From the NCBI GenBank assembly GCA_021464415.1, contig JAKCWG010000317.1:1-64000 (forward strand): a DNA stretch of 64,000 nt. Reading direction: 5' to 3'. Origin of the DNA: Lonicera japonica. Its lineage: Eukaryota; Streptophyta; Magnoliopsida; Dipsacales; Caprifoliaceae. The notes under the pieces were generated by a model. It searched no databases. It saw nothing but the letters and a program-made list of their open reading frames with translations, and was not told the origin of the DNA. Within the stretch, counting starts at the first letter, position 1, and each line of letters starts with the position of its first letter. Both the position numbers and the translations under genes were made by a program. Positions 46,201 through 57,288 of the stretch are shown piece by piece.

Positions 46201-47705
46201 AGGCCTTCACTTTGGGTATGGCCGTGCTCTGACCGCCTCGAGGACCAGGCGGCTCATCCGGGAGGGTCATTTGCCAGCACACACCGGCCCAGTGGCCTCG
46301 AGTTCCACTATTTCTCCCTGTTCTGATGAGGCGGACGGGCGAGATTGATCCAGTGACGGTGCAGGCCTTAGTCGACGGACTTGGTTTTCAGACATTCACC
46401 GAGGAGGGAGACTACGCTGCTTTCGCTGCCCGTTATCTGATGAGGGAGCCGAAGGGGACTCGGGAACGGGTCTTCTATGAGAGATACCGTGCATTGGGAG
46501 GTGATCCCCATTACATACGGGGACAGACTCACTTAGCTAGGGCCGTTCCGGGTCATCTGCCACCTGTCCCCGACCAGAGGGACAACATTTTAGATTCTGG
46601 CGATGATGATCCTGAGGGAGAGAGGGACGTCCCTGCTGGTGCTGAGGGAGGCGGTGATAGGCCCGAGGGCGGTGAGGGAGGTGGAGTGGCGGCTGCTCCA
46701 AAGCAGCCTCCTCAGACGACACCTAGAGAGGGGCAGCCTGCTGAGGGTTTTAAGTTTCCTACTGGCCCTTCGGTGTTTCCGAAAGTCCTTTTTGATGCTG
46801 TCGAGGCTGCTAAGGGGAGAACAGGGTTTTTCGAGCGATCCTGGGAGCCTGCAGACTTAGGGATAGATTATGAGCAGTTTGGGCGGACCGCTCCTGCTGC
46901 GGCGACTACTCCTTCTGGTGGGGTTCCGTCTCTGAGAGCGATGGCTTTGGTGGATCCCCCAGGTGTTCGTACCTTCGCCACACTGACTCCGCTTCCGTCG
47001 GCTGTTATGGGTCCTCTGGCCCGTTCTCCAGGTTTCGGGGGTTCTTTGTCTCGGCCTTCCCTGTTCTCGATCCGTGAGGAGGGAGGGTCCACTTCTGCTG
47101 CTGTTCCTGCAGGGTCGTCTATTCCGTGGGTAGATCTACCCCCACTTCCTAGAGATATCTCTTATGTTGGCGCCGGCTTACGTCGATATCCTGTCCCGGA
47201 GTACCCTCTTCCTGAGGATAATTTCGACTATCTGGGTGGTCACCCTGGTGATGAGGTACCTTTTTCAGCTTTTCTTGATACCTTTATATCTAATCTATCT
47301 ATTTTGACTGTGCTGATTCTCTTATCTTATGTCTTTTTTCAGAGGGTGAGTGTACGGGTGGCAGATCTACGGGCTTGGCACGCCCAGTACCTCTACAGCT
47401 GGAACCTACTCCAGTACGTCGGTCGAGACCCTCCAGCCTACATGCGTGACTATCAGAGGGCTATTGACATCTTCCTACGTCCGGACAACCCCTTGACTTC
47501 CTCTCATGCCCGGTCGGAGTCTAGGCGGAGTAGCAGTCGGACCTCTAGGCTATCCCGATCCTCGGTGATCCATCCGACGGCACCGGTTCAGTCTACGGGG
47601 CCTTCCCATGCAGCAGTTCCTCCTGTTCCTGGTATCCCAGTCGTTGATCTTACCCCCGAGGAGGGCTCGGGTGTAGTGGAAGCGTGTCAAAACGTGCTCG
47701 AGTAG
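43291..47705 (+). pseudogene. Antisense gene 1: plant mobile domain (aminotransferase-like) protein
   Basis: Predicted exons: 43291-43536, 45158-45825, 45911-46078, 46175-47255 and 47343-47705, with GT-AG introns. Exon 2 carries the plant-mobile-domain signature (THTFHWSWGEMTMTPLNL, then IGIPSGG). Exon 2's end has a second conserved block (FDYDWGGFILAVLYDAMD). The last exons encode a Pro/Ser/Gly-rich tail. Damage: an in-frame TAG at 43333-43335, a frame change near the G-run at about 45,415, and another frame change between 46,175 and 46,326. The 87-bp last intron is in frame. The coding part is far more GC-rich than surrounding DNA. Host PMD proteins such as MAIL1 act in gene and transposon silencing; the role inside a retrotransposon is unknown. 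Confidence 0.7.
43677..45125. repeat. 69-bp minisatellite in intron 1 of antisense gene 1
   Basis: About 21 head-to-tail copies of a 69-bp unit containing GGAAAATTACATAATTT and CACCAAAGTACCCTCAG. The unit is a multiple of three, so one minus-strand frame stays open for 245 codons with a 23-residue repeat (44069-44806); this is not a gene. Confidence 0.9.
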
Positions 47706-48050
47706 ATTAGTTTTTCCTTCTGCATTTAGTGTTAGTTTGGACAGATATGTATTTATTTAGACATGTTTAGACATATATTTATTCTCTTTTTTAAAGACTG
47801 TTCTTTTATTGGATTTATAAAATATCTTTATCTGTGTCTGATTTGTTCTTTTATTCTTTGTCTGTGAAAAGATATATATATATATATATAAGAGTCGGCG
47901 ATTTAGAAGCCATACCTTGTAGTGTAGTGATACTTTTGTTTCCTGTAAAAAGAACAAAGTGAGAACAAGAAAGCATCCAAAAATGATTCTTTTGGCAAAA
48001 ATGACTGTTATGTGTAAGGGAAACAAAAATAGGGTGACCCTAAATGGGTT
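47706..48050. other. Spacer between the two antisense genes
   Basis: AT-rich, with a TA run at about 47,875-47,890. It likely holds the end of gene 1's transcript and the distal promoter of gene 2. Confidence 0.5.
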
Positions 48051-48128
48051 TGTCGCGCGACAATCCCTCCTGGACATGGGTTTGTCGCGCGACAAACAGG
48101 CACAGGTCCCTCTTTTTTGCTATAAATA
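48051..48128 (+). promoter_or_regulatory. Promoter of antisense gene 2 with two palindromes
   Basis: Exact TGTCGCGCGACA at 48051-48062 and 48083-48094 (step 32 bp), then TATAAATA at 48121-48128, 39 bp before the ATG at 48167. Confidence 0.75.
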
Positions 48129-48166
48129 CACCCATCTTCCTTCCTTCATCCTCACACCTTCCAAAA

Positions 48167-49423
48167 ATGTCCTCTTATCGCACAAAATATGATTTTTCTT
48201 ATGTCAATGCCCGAGATGCTTTAATATCTTCTGAAAATGGTCTGAACTTCGGTGCTTTTAGTCCTTTAGCGGGCTGGTGCCATCATCCTGTCGACTTTTC
48301 CTTTTTGTTAGGTGCCTTGTATTTCTAGAGTCCTGCGGACCATCTCTTCCGCTTTGGACTAGATGAGCTCTGCCCGACCTATGAGGAGTTTTCCTGGCTG
48401 TTGCGTTCTGATGTTTGTCTCCCAATGGCAGTTCCCATAGAATAAATCGGTCCTCGCGACATGCTAATTGCTCTGTTAGCCATTCCCCAGGCGGCCTGTG
48501 ATGGTTTCATTACGGACGGACTCCTTGACCTCCATAAAATGGTGAGGTTCTTTCATTGTTATGAAGATAGGGCCTCTTACGGCGTGGGGCGTACTGCAGC
48601 GGCCCTGATTTGCTTGGTTTCTGATATGTTACTGGTGACGGGTTCTTCTCGTGTTGATCCGACTATCCTGAGTCTGATTTACCAGGCTAGAAATGGGGAG
48701 TCTATAGTGCCAATCGTTCTTGCAGAGACCCTGAATGGTCTCGATGATGTTCAAAGGGGGGCCTCACCCTTCTTCCGGGGGAGTCCGTGTTTACTATACA
48801 TGTGGCTGCTGGAGCGCTTTTGATCGGTGGGTTTCAACGGGGTTCGGCTCGATAATCCGACGCATTTCTTCCGTCGTCCCCTCTTTGGGGCTTTGACCAT
48901 GTCTTCCTATGATTGGACGGTGTGGTTTTTGGAGAACTTTCGGGCTATCCGGTGGAACATTCCTTGGTGGAAGCTGAGGGCGATGGTACTTTGCACTGGG
49001 GGTCAGAACTACGTTCGGCTCCGCGGGCTCTGGTTTACTTCTTTTTATCTCCCCGGACGTCTCCTTCGACAGTTTAACATTCCTCAAGAGGTTCCCCTTG
49101 GTCTGAACAACTTCTCCTCTGAGTTTAAATTTGTGACCCCGCATGTTTCTTTATCGGTAGAGAGGATGTGACGTGCTCGACTAACTCGTCAGTTCAACTA
49201 TGCCCGTTTTGGTATTACCCGGCCCCTTCGGGTTAATATTATCCGCTCTTGCTGGCAATCTCTGGAAAGAGAATTGATTGACGACCCTTTTCAAATGGAG
49301 TGGTTCCGGTTCATGGATACTGAGGCTACTGATGATAACATTGTTTTTACGTATCAGATTTTGGACGAGGCTCGGATCGATTTGGCTACTGAGGACCCAG
49401 TGTGGCCAACCCCTAGGGATTAG
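48167..49423 (+). pseudogene. Antisense gene 2: DUF7745-like protein, four nonsense codons
   Basis: A single intronless frame of 418 codons from ATG 48167 to TAG 49421, interrupted by in-frame stops at about 48,326, 48,443, 48,821 and 49,169. Conserved words known from plant DUF7745/PMD-related proteins: PTYEEFSWLL, VPIVLAETLNGL, LLYMWLLERF, and a late block with LRGLWFTSFYLP and RQFNIPQ. The gene converges tail-to-tail with pol. Function unknown; the family is common in plant genomes, often in or near retrotransposons. Confidence 0.7.
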
Positions 49424-49645
49424 TTTCTTTTGTATGTTGTATCTCCTTTGTATCTTCCGGTGTTCTGAACCACCTTTTAATAATATATGAGGGACTGCTT
49501 ATGGGAAATAAGTTTCATTACAAAGTTTAAACCGGGCCTGAAGTCACTTCTTAGGTTGCCTACGTTCCCCTTTTTGATTTTTACAAAGAACAAAAGTTTT
49601 GAGTTGGGGCTCAGGTTTACGTAGTTCTTATTTTACATGTCATAC

Positions 49646-52600
49646 CTATTGATAATACTTCTTCAGTCGATCCATGTTGACTGGTGAATGCAGTAACTGT
49701 CCATCCAAATCAGTGACTATAGCGGCACCCCCTGTATCAATTTCTTTGACGATATACGGCCCTGTCCACTTCTGCCCAAACTTACCCCTCTGATCTCTGG
49801 CTGGTTCTCGAATTTCTTTCAATACGATATCGTTCTCATTGATACCCCGAGTCCTCACTTTCTGGTTAAATGCTCGAGCGATTATCTTCTGATACCCATG
49901 ATGGTGGTATGCGGCTTTTAATCTCTTTTCATCCAGTAGGGCTAGCTCATTATAACGTGCCTGGACCCACTCCAGTTCATTGACTTGATTTTCTAGCATT
50001 ACCCTGAGGGAGGGGACCTCTAACTCAACAGGGAGGACTGCTTCCATCCCGTATGTAAGAGAGAACGGGGTTGCCCCGGTGGAGACCCTCTCGGTGGTGC
50101 GGTACCCTCATAATGCATATGGTAATTTCTCCGGCCAGTCCCGGCAGGTATCGGTCATCTTGCTTAGGATATTCTTCAGATTTTTGTTGGCGGCTTTAAC
50201 TGCCCCATTGGTTTGTGGCCTATATGGTGAAGACCTGTGTCTGGTAATACCGTATTCTTTCATGACTGTATTAGTTTCTCCTTCGAAGTGGGTGCCATTA
50301 TCTGAGATGATCTCGTGTGGGACCCCATATCGGCAAACAATATTCCTTTTAATGAATCGGACAATTTTCTTGGCATCCAGGGTCTAGTAAGACTCGGCTT
50401 CCACCCATTTGGTGAAGTAGTCGATGGCCACTAGTATGAATTCATGGCCGTTGTTGGCTTTGGGCGAGATCTTCCCAATGACGTCGATTCCTCAGGTTGC
50501 GAAAGGCCAGGGAGCAGTCATGTTGTACAACTCTTTTGGAGGAAGCTTCTGGGATTTATCATAAATTTGGCACTTGTGACAACGGCGTACGTGGTTAGTG
50601 CAGTCAGTTTGCAGGGTAGACCAGAAATAACCTTGTCTGATGATTTTACGGGCAAGTGTATGTCCGCTCATATGAGGTCCGCACTCGCCCCCATGTATCT
50701 GATCCATCATTCTGACTGATTCTTCTTCGGTGAGGCATTGAAGATGAGTTCCGTCGTAGTTCCTCTTATACAATCTTCCGGCACAAAGTATAAACCCTGA
50801 CGCTAATCTTCTGAGCGTGACCCGTGTTTTCTTGTCAGTTTTCTCGGGATACTGATGGTTCTTCAGCAGGTTCCAAATATCGTAAAACCAAGTGGTTGAA
50901 TCCCCTTCCCCTTCATTCTCTACCTCCAAGGCCGTGTAGTGTGCTGGTTCTGACTTCTTTTGTACCGTAAGAGTTATTTCTTCCATCCCCTCCGGGATAT
51001 CGATCATAGATGCCAGGGTTGCCAGTGCGTCAGCAAAACTGTTCTGAGACCTGGGGAGATAGTAAAACTCCGCATGCTTGAACTTTCCCGCGATATCCTC
51101 CAGTCGGGCGAGGTAAGGGACTAATTTCTCATCTCTGATCTTCCATTCCTTCAGAGCTTGGTGGACCACTAGTGCTGAATCTCCGTATACCTGTATTCTC
51201 TTTATACCCTTTTGAAGAGCGATCTCTAACCCGAGTATGCAGGCTTCATATTCAGCCATGCTGTTGGTGCAGAAGAAGTCCAGACGATATGATACCGGGG
51301 AGTGAGTTTGGTCTGGAGAGACTAACAAGATGCCTATCCCGTTTCCATTTCGATTGACGGCCCCATCAAAGTATAACTTCCAGTCTTCATCGATCTCGAC
51401 ATTCATGATGGTTTCGTCTGGGAACTCGGCTTCTTCTAGCATGTCTCCCAATATTGAATTGTGGGCCAGGTAATCAGCTATGATCTTGCCTTTGACTGCC
51501 TTCTGGGTCATGTAGGTGATGTCAAATTCGGAGAGTAGAAATAGCCATTTTGCCATTCGGTTCGAGAGAGCCGGTTTCTCAAAGAGGTATTTCAACGGAT
51601 CAATCCGTGATGCCAGGATGACTGAGAAAACTAGCATGTAGTGCCGTAGTTTCTGTGTTACCCAGACAAGAGCGGTGCATGATTTCTCTAATGGTGTGTA
51701 GTTCATCTCAAATGGGGACAGTTTCTTGCTGAGGAAATAGATGGCCTGCTCTTTCCGGGTATCAGTCAGGTGTTGGGCTAGCATTGCTCCCGCGGCTGAA
51801 TTAGTGACGGTTAGGTACAAGATTAATGGTAGTCCGGTTTGTGGTGGGGCTAATACTGGGGGGTTGGAGAGATATTCTTTGATTTTATCAAAAGCTTCCT
51901 GGCACTGATCGTCCCACTCTCCCGGTGAAGATTTCCTCAGGAGTTTGAAGATGGGCTCGCAAGTCTGAATGAGCTGAGAGATGAACCTACTGATGTACTA
52001 CAAATTACCAAAAAATCTCCTGACTTCTTTCTCGGTATGAGGCTCAGGCATTTCTTCGATAGCTTGAACCTTGGCAGGGTCTACCTCAATTCGTTTCTTA
52101 CTGACAACATAACCTAGGAGTTTTCCCTTGGTCACCCCGAACACACATTTCTGCGGATTGAGTCTCATTTGGTACTGGCGGAGTCGATCGAAGAAGGCTC
52201 GCAGAGCTGGTACGTGACCTCCCCTCTCCTTTGATTTGATTATCATGTCGTCCACATACACCTCTACTTCTTTGTGGATCATATCGTGGAAAATAGCGGT
52301 GGCTGCCCTCTGATAAGTTGCCCCGGCGTTCTTCAGCCCAAATGGCATAACGGTGTAGCAGTATGTTCCCCATGGTGTGATGAATGCTATTTTCTCCTGG
52401 TGATCCGGGTGTATCTTGATCTGGTTATACCCGGCAAAACCATCCACAAATGATTTCAGGGCGTGGTTGGTAGTATTATCTACTATCAAATCGATGTTGG
52501 GCAATAGAAAATCGTCTTTTAGAAAAGCTTTATTGAGATCTCGATAATCTACACATATGCGGACTTTCCCATTTGCTTTTGGAACGGGCACAATGTTGGC

Positions 52601-54781
52601 TAACCATGAAGGGTAATCGATCACCCGCAAAAATCCTACACTCAGTTGTTTCATCACTTCTTCTTTTACTTTCAGGGACCATTCTGGCGTAAGTTTTCTC
52701 AACTTTTGCTTGACAGGTCTGAACTCCGGCTTGGTGTGTATCTCGTGCATGACTATCTGACTGTTCAATCCTGACATATCCGCATAAGACCAGGCGAAGA
52801 CATCCACGTACTCTTTTAGAGTTTGTGTGAATTCCTCTTTTTCTGTTTCACTCAGGCTTGCCCCAATGCAGACCTCCTTTCTTTCCTCTTCTGTCCCGAG
52901 GTTAACTACAAGAGTGTCTCCTTCCTCGCTCTGTATACGCTGCTCCTCCCGTTCAGGGTGCTCGTTCAGTCTTTCCAATTCCATGTAAGCAATTACAGAA
53001 TTAAAAATACCAGGATAATGCAAAACAGAGTTTTCTTCATTGATAATAGTGTTTACAGGTACAAGTTTAAAAAGTAAATCTAGGAGTGGCTCTTCCATAG
53101 CCTTGCTCTCACTCTCACCTCTCACCCTTACAATTTCACTCTTTTCCCTTTCTCTTTGGTAGTCTGGATCAGCGTATATCAAGTGTACAGGGTCGTCCCT
53201 TGGCTCGTTATCCCCCAGAGCCATGATGTCGAATAGATCTCCGATCATTTCTTCCTGCTCATCCTTTTTGTCTTCATTTTCTTCCTTCGACCCGATTGTC
53301 AATTTGGTAGAGAAACTGTGTACGATGTTTTCTTTGACATATAGGTCCTCTTCATAGAAGATTTCCCATCCTGGAAGGTTCTCTCCGTCGCTATTTCTCC
53401 AAGGTTCCTGAAAACCGCAAAAGGGGAAGTTCTCTCCTTCTTTGACAAAAAACCCGTTCAGAGAGCTAAAACTCGGATACTGATGCCCTCGACCCCTTTT
53501 TTGTTGATCGTCTTCTTCGGTGTGTTGGTACCCCAAACCTTCCCTTTCGTACCTTGTTACTGGTTCTAAGGCTTGAAGTAGTCCTGGCTGTCCCATTCCC
53601 AGACCGGTTCCAGGCAAGTATTTCATCATTCTCAGCATATTTGTGATCTTGGTGCTGAGACCGGGGATATTATCAGGGGAAAGATACTCGATTATCTAGG
53701 TGCTGAGAGTTTATACTTGAGGCTTATAAGAAAAGCCTCCCAACTGTATGCTCTGGGTCCCGATGCCCAAAACAGGTAATTCCAGATATGCCAAGGTCCT
53801 TTCAGGGTCTCCTTGGATGGTGATTATGTTCCCTTCGAACGGTATCTTGATCTTTTAGTGTAGGGAGGAGGGGAGTGCTCCTATGTCGTGTAACCATGCC
53901 CTTCCCAATAGTAAGTTAAAACTGGAGGGAATGTCTATGATTTGAAAGTCGGCCGAAAAGTTTCTGGGACCGACCATGAGATCGAGCTTCAGAGAACCCA
54001 AAACGGCTCTCCTGGTATTGTCATAGGCCCTGACGGTTACGGCAGATGGATAAAGCTCTGAATCCAGGATACCCAAGCGTCTAGCGGTCTTCAGGGGGCA
54101 AACGTTTATGGTTGACCCATTGTCGATGAGAACCTGTGGCAAAATTTTCCCTCAGGTCCTGACGGTGATATGGAGGGCCAGGCTGTGTTTCCTTTCCAAT
54201 GGAGATAAGTCTTTATCTGAAAATGACAGACTTCTTTGGACCGTAAGTGACCCAATCATGTTTGGCAGTTGTTCGGGCGTAGAGTCTGGTGATATGACAG
54301 CCTCATCTAGGAGTTTAATGAAAGCGGTCCTGTGAGGTTTAGAGGCAACCAGGAGGCCCCAAATGGTGATGTGGGCCTGGGTTTTCTTCAACTGTTCTAA
54401 CACTCGATCTTCTCTTACTTCCTTAGGAGGTGGTGATTTCTCGGCATCCATCGGTGGTGGCTGGTATATCCTTCCTGAGCGGATAATTTGTTGTATCCAA
54501 AGGGATGCTGAGTCTGATCCTTCTGAGATTTCTGATGTCTCCGGCTCTTCCGACCAACTGAAAGTCCTGGGGGAGGTTTCTGTCATACAGATTGTCTCCT
54601 TATGGGGGGTCGGGGTTTCCACGGCTGTTTCTTCTTGTCTTGGGTCCATCCTATCCCAGCTTTCTTGGGATTGGTTTTGATTATGAGTGGTTGCGAGATC
54701 CCCTGATTTGTCTTTCCTAAGCCCTGCCCGGGTAGGAAGTTCATCTTGGCCATCCATTGGTCGATTATTGGATTGAGGCAT
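49646..54781 (-). pseudogene. gypsy protease-RT-RNase H-aRNase H-integrase
   Basis: One frame of 1,712 codons broken by roughly eight stops (for example at about 54,152, 53,855, 51,995, 50,490, 50,385 and 50,108). Protease active site DNGS in VLIDNGSTINV (about 54,130). A second G-patch-like word GTGLGMGQPG (about 53,600). RT with VPKANGK, VDYRDLN and YVDDMI. First RNase H and connection at about 51,800. Second RNase H starting YFDGAVNRNGNG with YEACILGLE and FADALA. Integrase with the HHCC zinc finger (CHKCQIY), DIIGK-like core, SDNGTHF and a C-terminal WTGPYIV word. The two RNase H domains place it in the Tat lineage. Confidence 0.92.
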
Positions 54782-56535
54782 GGGGCAACTTGTGCTTTTG
54801 CTGGTAGTATAACGGGTGCCTTATAGGCTGGGTCATCCCGAATGAGTCCTATGGGGTCAAAGCCTTCTTCATCAGTGGTCAAGGCGTTAATTCCCGCATG
54901 TGGAGCATGATTGGGAAGGGGGTTGTTGGTAACATTGGGCTCGCCGGGTGCGGGGATGGTTCCAGCTTTAATAAGGTCCTGGATACGATGGCGAAGAGCC
55001 ATGCAGCGTTCCGTGTCATGGCCCGCTGCTTGATGGTATGCACAGTTCTCATTCATTCTCCAGGTGCTGGGAATAGGGTTTGGTGGGGGGCGTGGGTTGA
55101 GTGGAGTGATCAGTCCGGCCTTTCGGAGTAGTTCCAGGCTTTTGACCAGGGTAGTGGGAAGGGTGCAAAAATTTCTCCTTTTCTTGGCCTCGGTGTTCGA
55201 AGAATCTCCTTGTGCAGGCCAACTTATTGGAGGAACTTGTTGTGACTGTTGAAATGGGCTTTGTTGAAACGGGTATGAGCTTAGTTGGTTTACGGCTGGA
55301 GTGGCCGTCTTTCTCCCGGTGTAAGAGGCTTTCTTGGTATCTGTTTCTGCCTTCTTGGCCAATTCTTCCTCTACTTGTGACCCCATACTTAACAGGGCTC
55401 TGAAGTGTGGGAAAACATGCTTTCCCATGCAGTTTAATACAGCTGGAGTAAAATTTTTCTGTATGATCTCCAACTGCTCTTCTTCATCGGGCCGCTTGGA
55501 CATTTGGGAGGCCATCTCTCTCCAGCGGGTGACAAAGTCGCTGAAACTCTCTTTCTCGCCTTGCTTGGCCATTTCCAGGTGTTTACGGGTAATTTCCAAA
55601 TTCTCGTTGGACCCGTACTTGGTCATGAACTCTTTGACGATATCCCCCCAAGTTTTCGTGTGGTGTCTCTCCAGATCAAAAAACCATCTCAGGGCGGCCC
55701 CCGTGAGAGTCATGTGAAAGGCTTGAGCCAGCTCTGGCTCTCCACAGCCGGACACTTGCATGGATCTGATATAGGATTGGAGATGGGTCTTGGGGGGTGT
55801 GGTCCCTGTGAATTTAGTGATATAAGGGAGCTTGAATCCCTGAGGCAGTCTGGCTTCTGGGTAAAGGGAGAAGGCGTTCATATCTGTGATCTCGTCTGCC
55901 CCTTTTATCAGAGAAATCCCTATTTGCAGAACTTTCATCTACTCCTTCAGTTTCTTCATCTCTTCGCTCTCTCTTGACACCTCGTCTGGCTGTTCCCGAG
56001 CTATAACAGATTCCGCATATACTGCCCAGAGTCGGTTGATATCTGGGTTTTCATTGGGAAGGGTTACTGGGGCTGGTGGTGGAATGGGCCTTACGAGGAC
56101 TTGTGGACATGGCGGGTATTGGGGGTCAAATCCGGGTTGTACTTGGGGTTGTGGCCAAACTATGGGTGGCTCTTGTTGCTGATAAGTGGGGCCTGAATCT
56201 GGGGCCTATTGATTGTTGGGATCGATCTGAACGGGATCGGCTATGATAGGGCCCGTTTGGGGTGGATTGGTTCCTTGAACTGGGGGAAGTGTTTGTGAGG
56301 ACTGTCCTTGGTTCGGATCTCGATTCGGTGGTAGTCGATCAAACCCTGGTGGTGCAGTTCGTTCGGCTGACAATTCTTCTACTCGGATCCGGGTACCCTG
56401 CTGCTCGTTTGTGAGGTTTGCCAGATCCCTGCTGACGGTCATAAGTAAACGGTGCATCTCGGCTAGGGTTGGCTGAACTGATGATGCCTCGGCTAGGCTC
56501 TGATTCATCTCTCGATTCTCACGTTCATTGGCCAT
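54583..56535 (-). pseudogene. gypsy gag polyprotein with two nonsense codons
   Basis: One frame from ATG 56535, broken by stops at 56208-56206 and 55941-55939. The N-terminal part is Gln/Pro-rich; the middle is a retrotransposon gag capsid domain (WFFDLERHHTKTW, EFMTKYG, FSDFVTRWREMA). It has a CxxH-type zinc motif (CAYHQAAGHDTERC) and a G-patch near the C-terminus (GQGLGKTNQGI). It overlaps the protease-pol frame by about 200 nt in another frame, which could mean programmed frameshifting or decay. Confidence 0.88.
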
Positions 56536-57269
56536 TTCAGGTGTGCTTGGTCTTACTAGTCTCCCGGTGTGATCCCGACCGGCCCAACCTTCCAGTCTGT
56601 AGTCACTTCACGACTGTAGACGAAACCACGTGGCGAAGATGAAGGAAGACTGTGGTGCGACTTGATTTTTGCCAAAAGAACCACTAAAAATTGCCGAGAA
56701 GAGCCTCGGATTTTAAAAGGGTGTCGAAAAGTAAGCCGTAGGTGGTACATCCCCTACGGCTGTTTGACAAGTGTTTTAACTTGACTCGATCTTATATGCC
56801 GCGCATGTGTACGAACGGTTAAGGCTTCAGGCTCGCTCCTATTTGGCAAGACCTTGCGTTATACCCCAGGGGCGGGCACGTGCAAGAGCCTTTTGATATA
56901 CTTCCCGGGTACGTGAGTGTTCTCGTCACTCGATATACCTCGGGGGCATACTTGGCCAAGGAGAGTGGAAGTAAATGCTTTCGGTTTATGTTGGCCCAAG
57001 CAAGCCAACTCCCTACTCACTTATAATACTTCCGAGGGTTTGGGGTAAATTCACACTTGTAGAACCAAATGCATGATTTGTGATAGTGCGTGCGAAAAAA
57101 GGTTGGGTTTACAAATATCATTATCTTGATTACGTATTTTTGAAAAAAAACTCCCTTTTTTTCAGAAAAATGTTTCTTCTCAATCGATTAACACAAGTAG
57201 GGAAAGCAGAAAAAGCCAGTATTCAACAGATAAACAAAAGTCCACATATAAGAGTCTAGTTTTCCAAAC
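56536..57269 (-). other. gypsy 5' leader
   Basis: Non-coding sequence between the primer site and gag. No separate gene seen. Confidence 0.6.
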
Positions 57270-57287
57270 TCCCCAGCAGAGTCGCCA
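57270..57287 (-). other. gypsy primer-binding site
   Basis: TGGCGACTCTGCTGGGGA on the minus strand, one base from the 5' LTR. This sequence is typical of Tat/Ogre-type elements, thought to use tRNA-Arg. Confidence 0.75.
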
Positions 57288-57288
57288 C

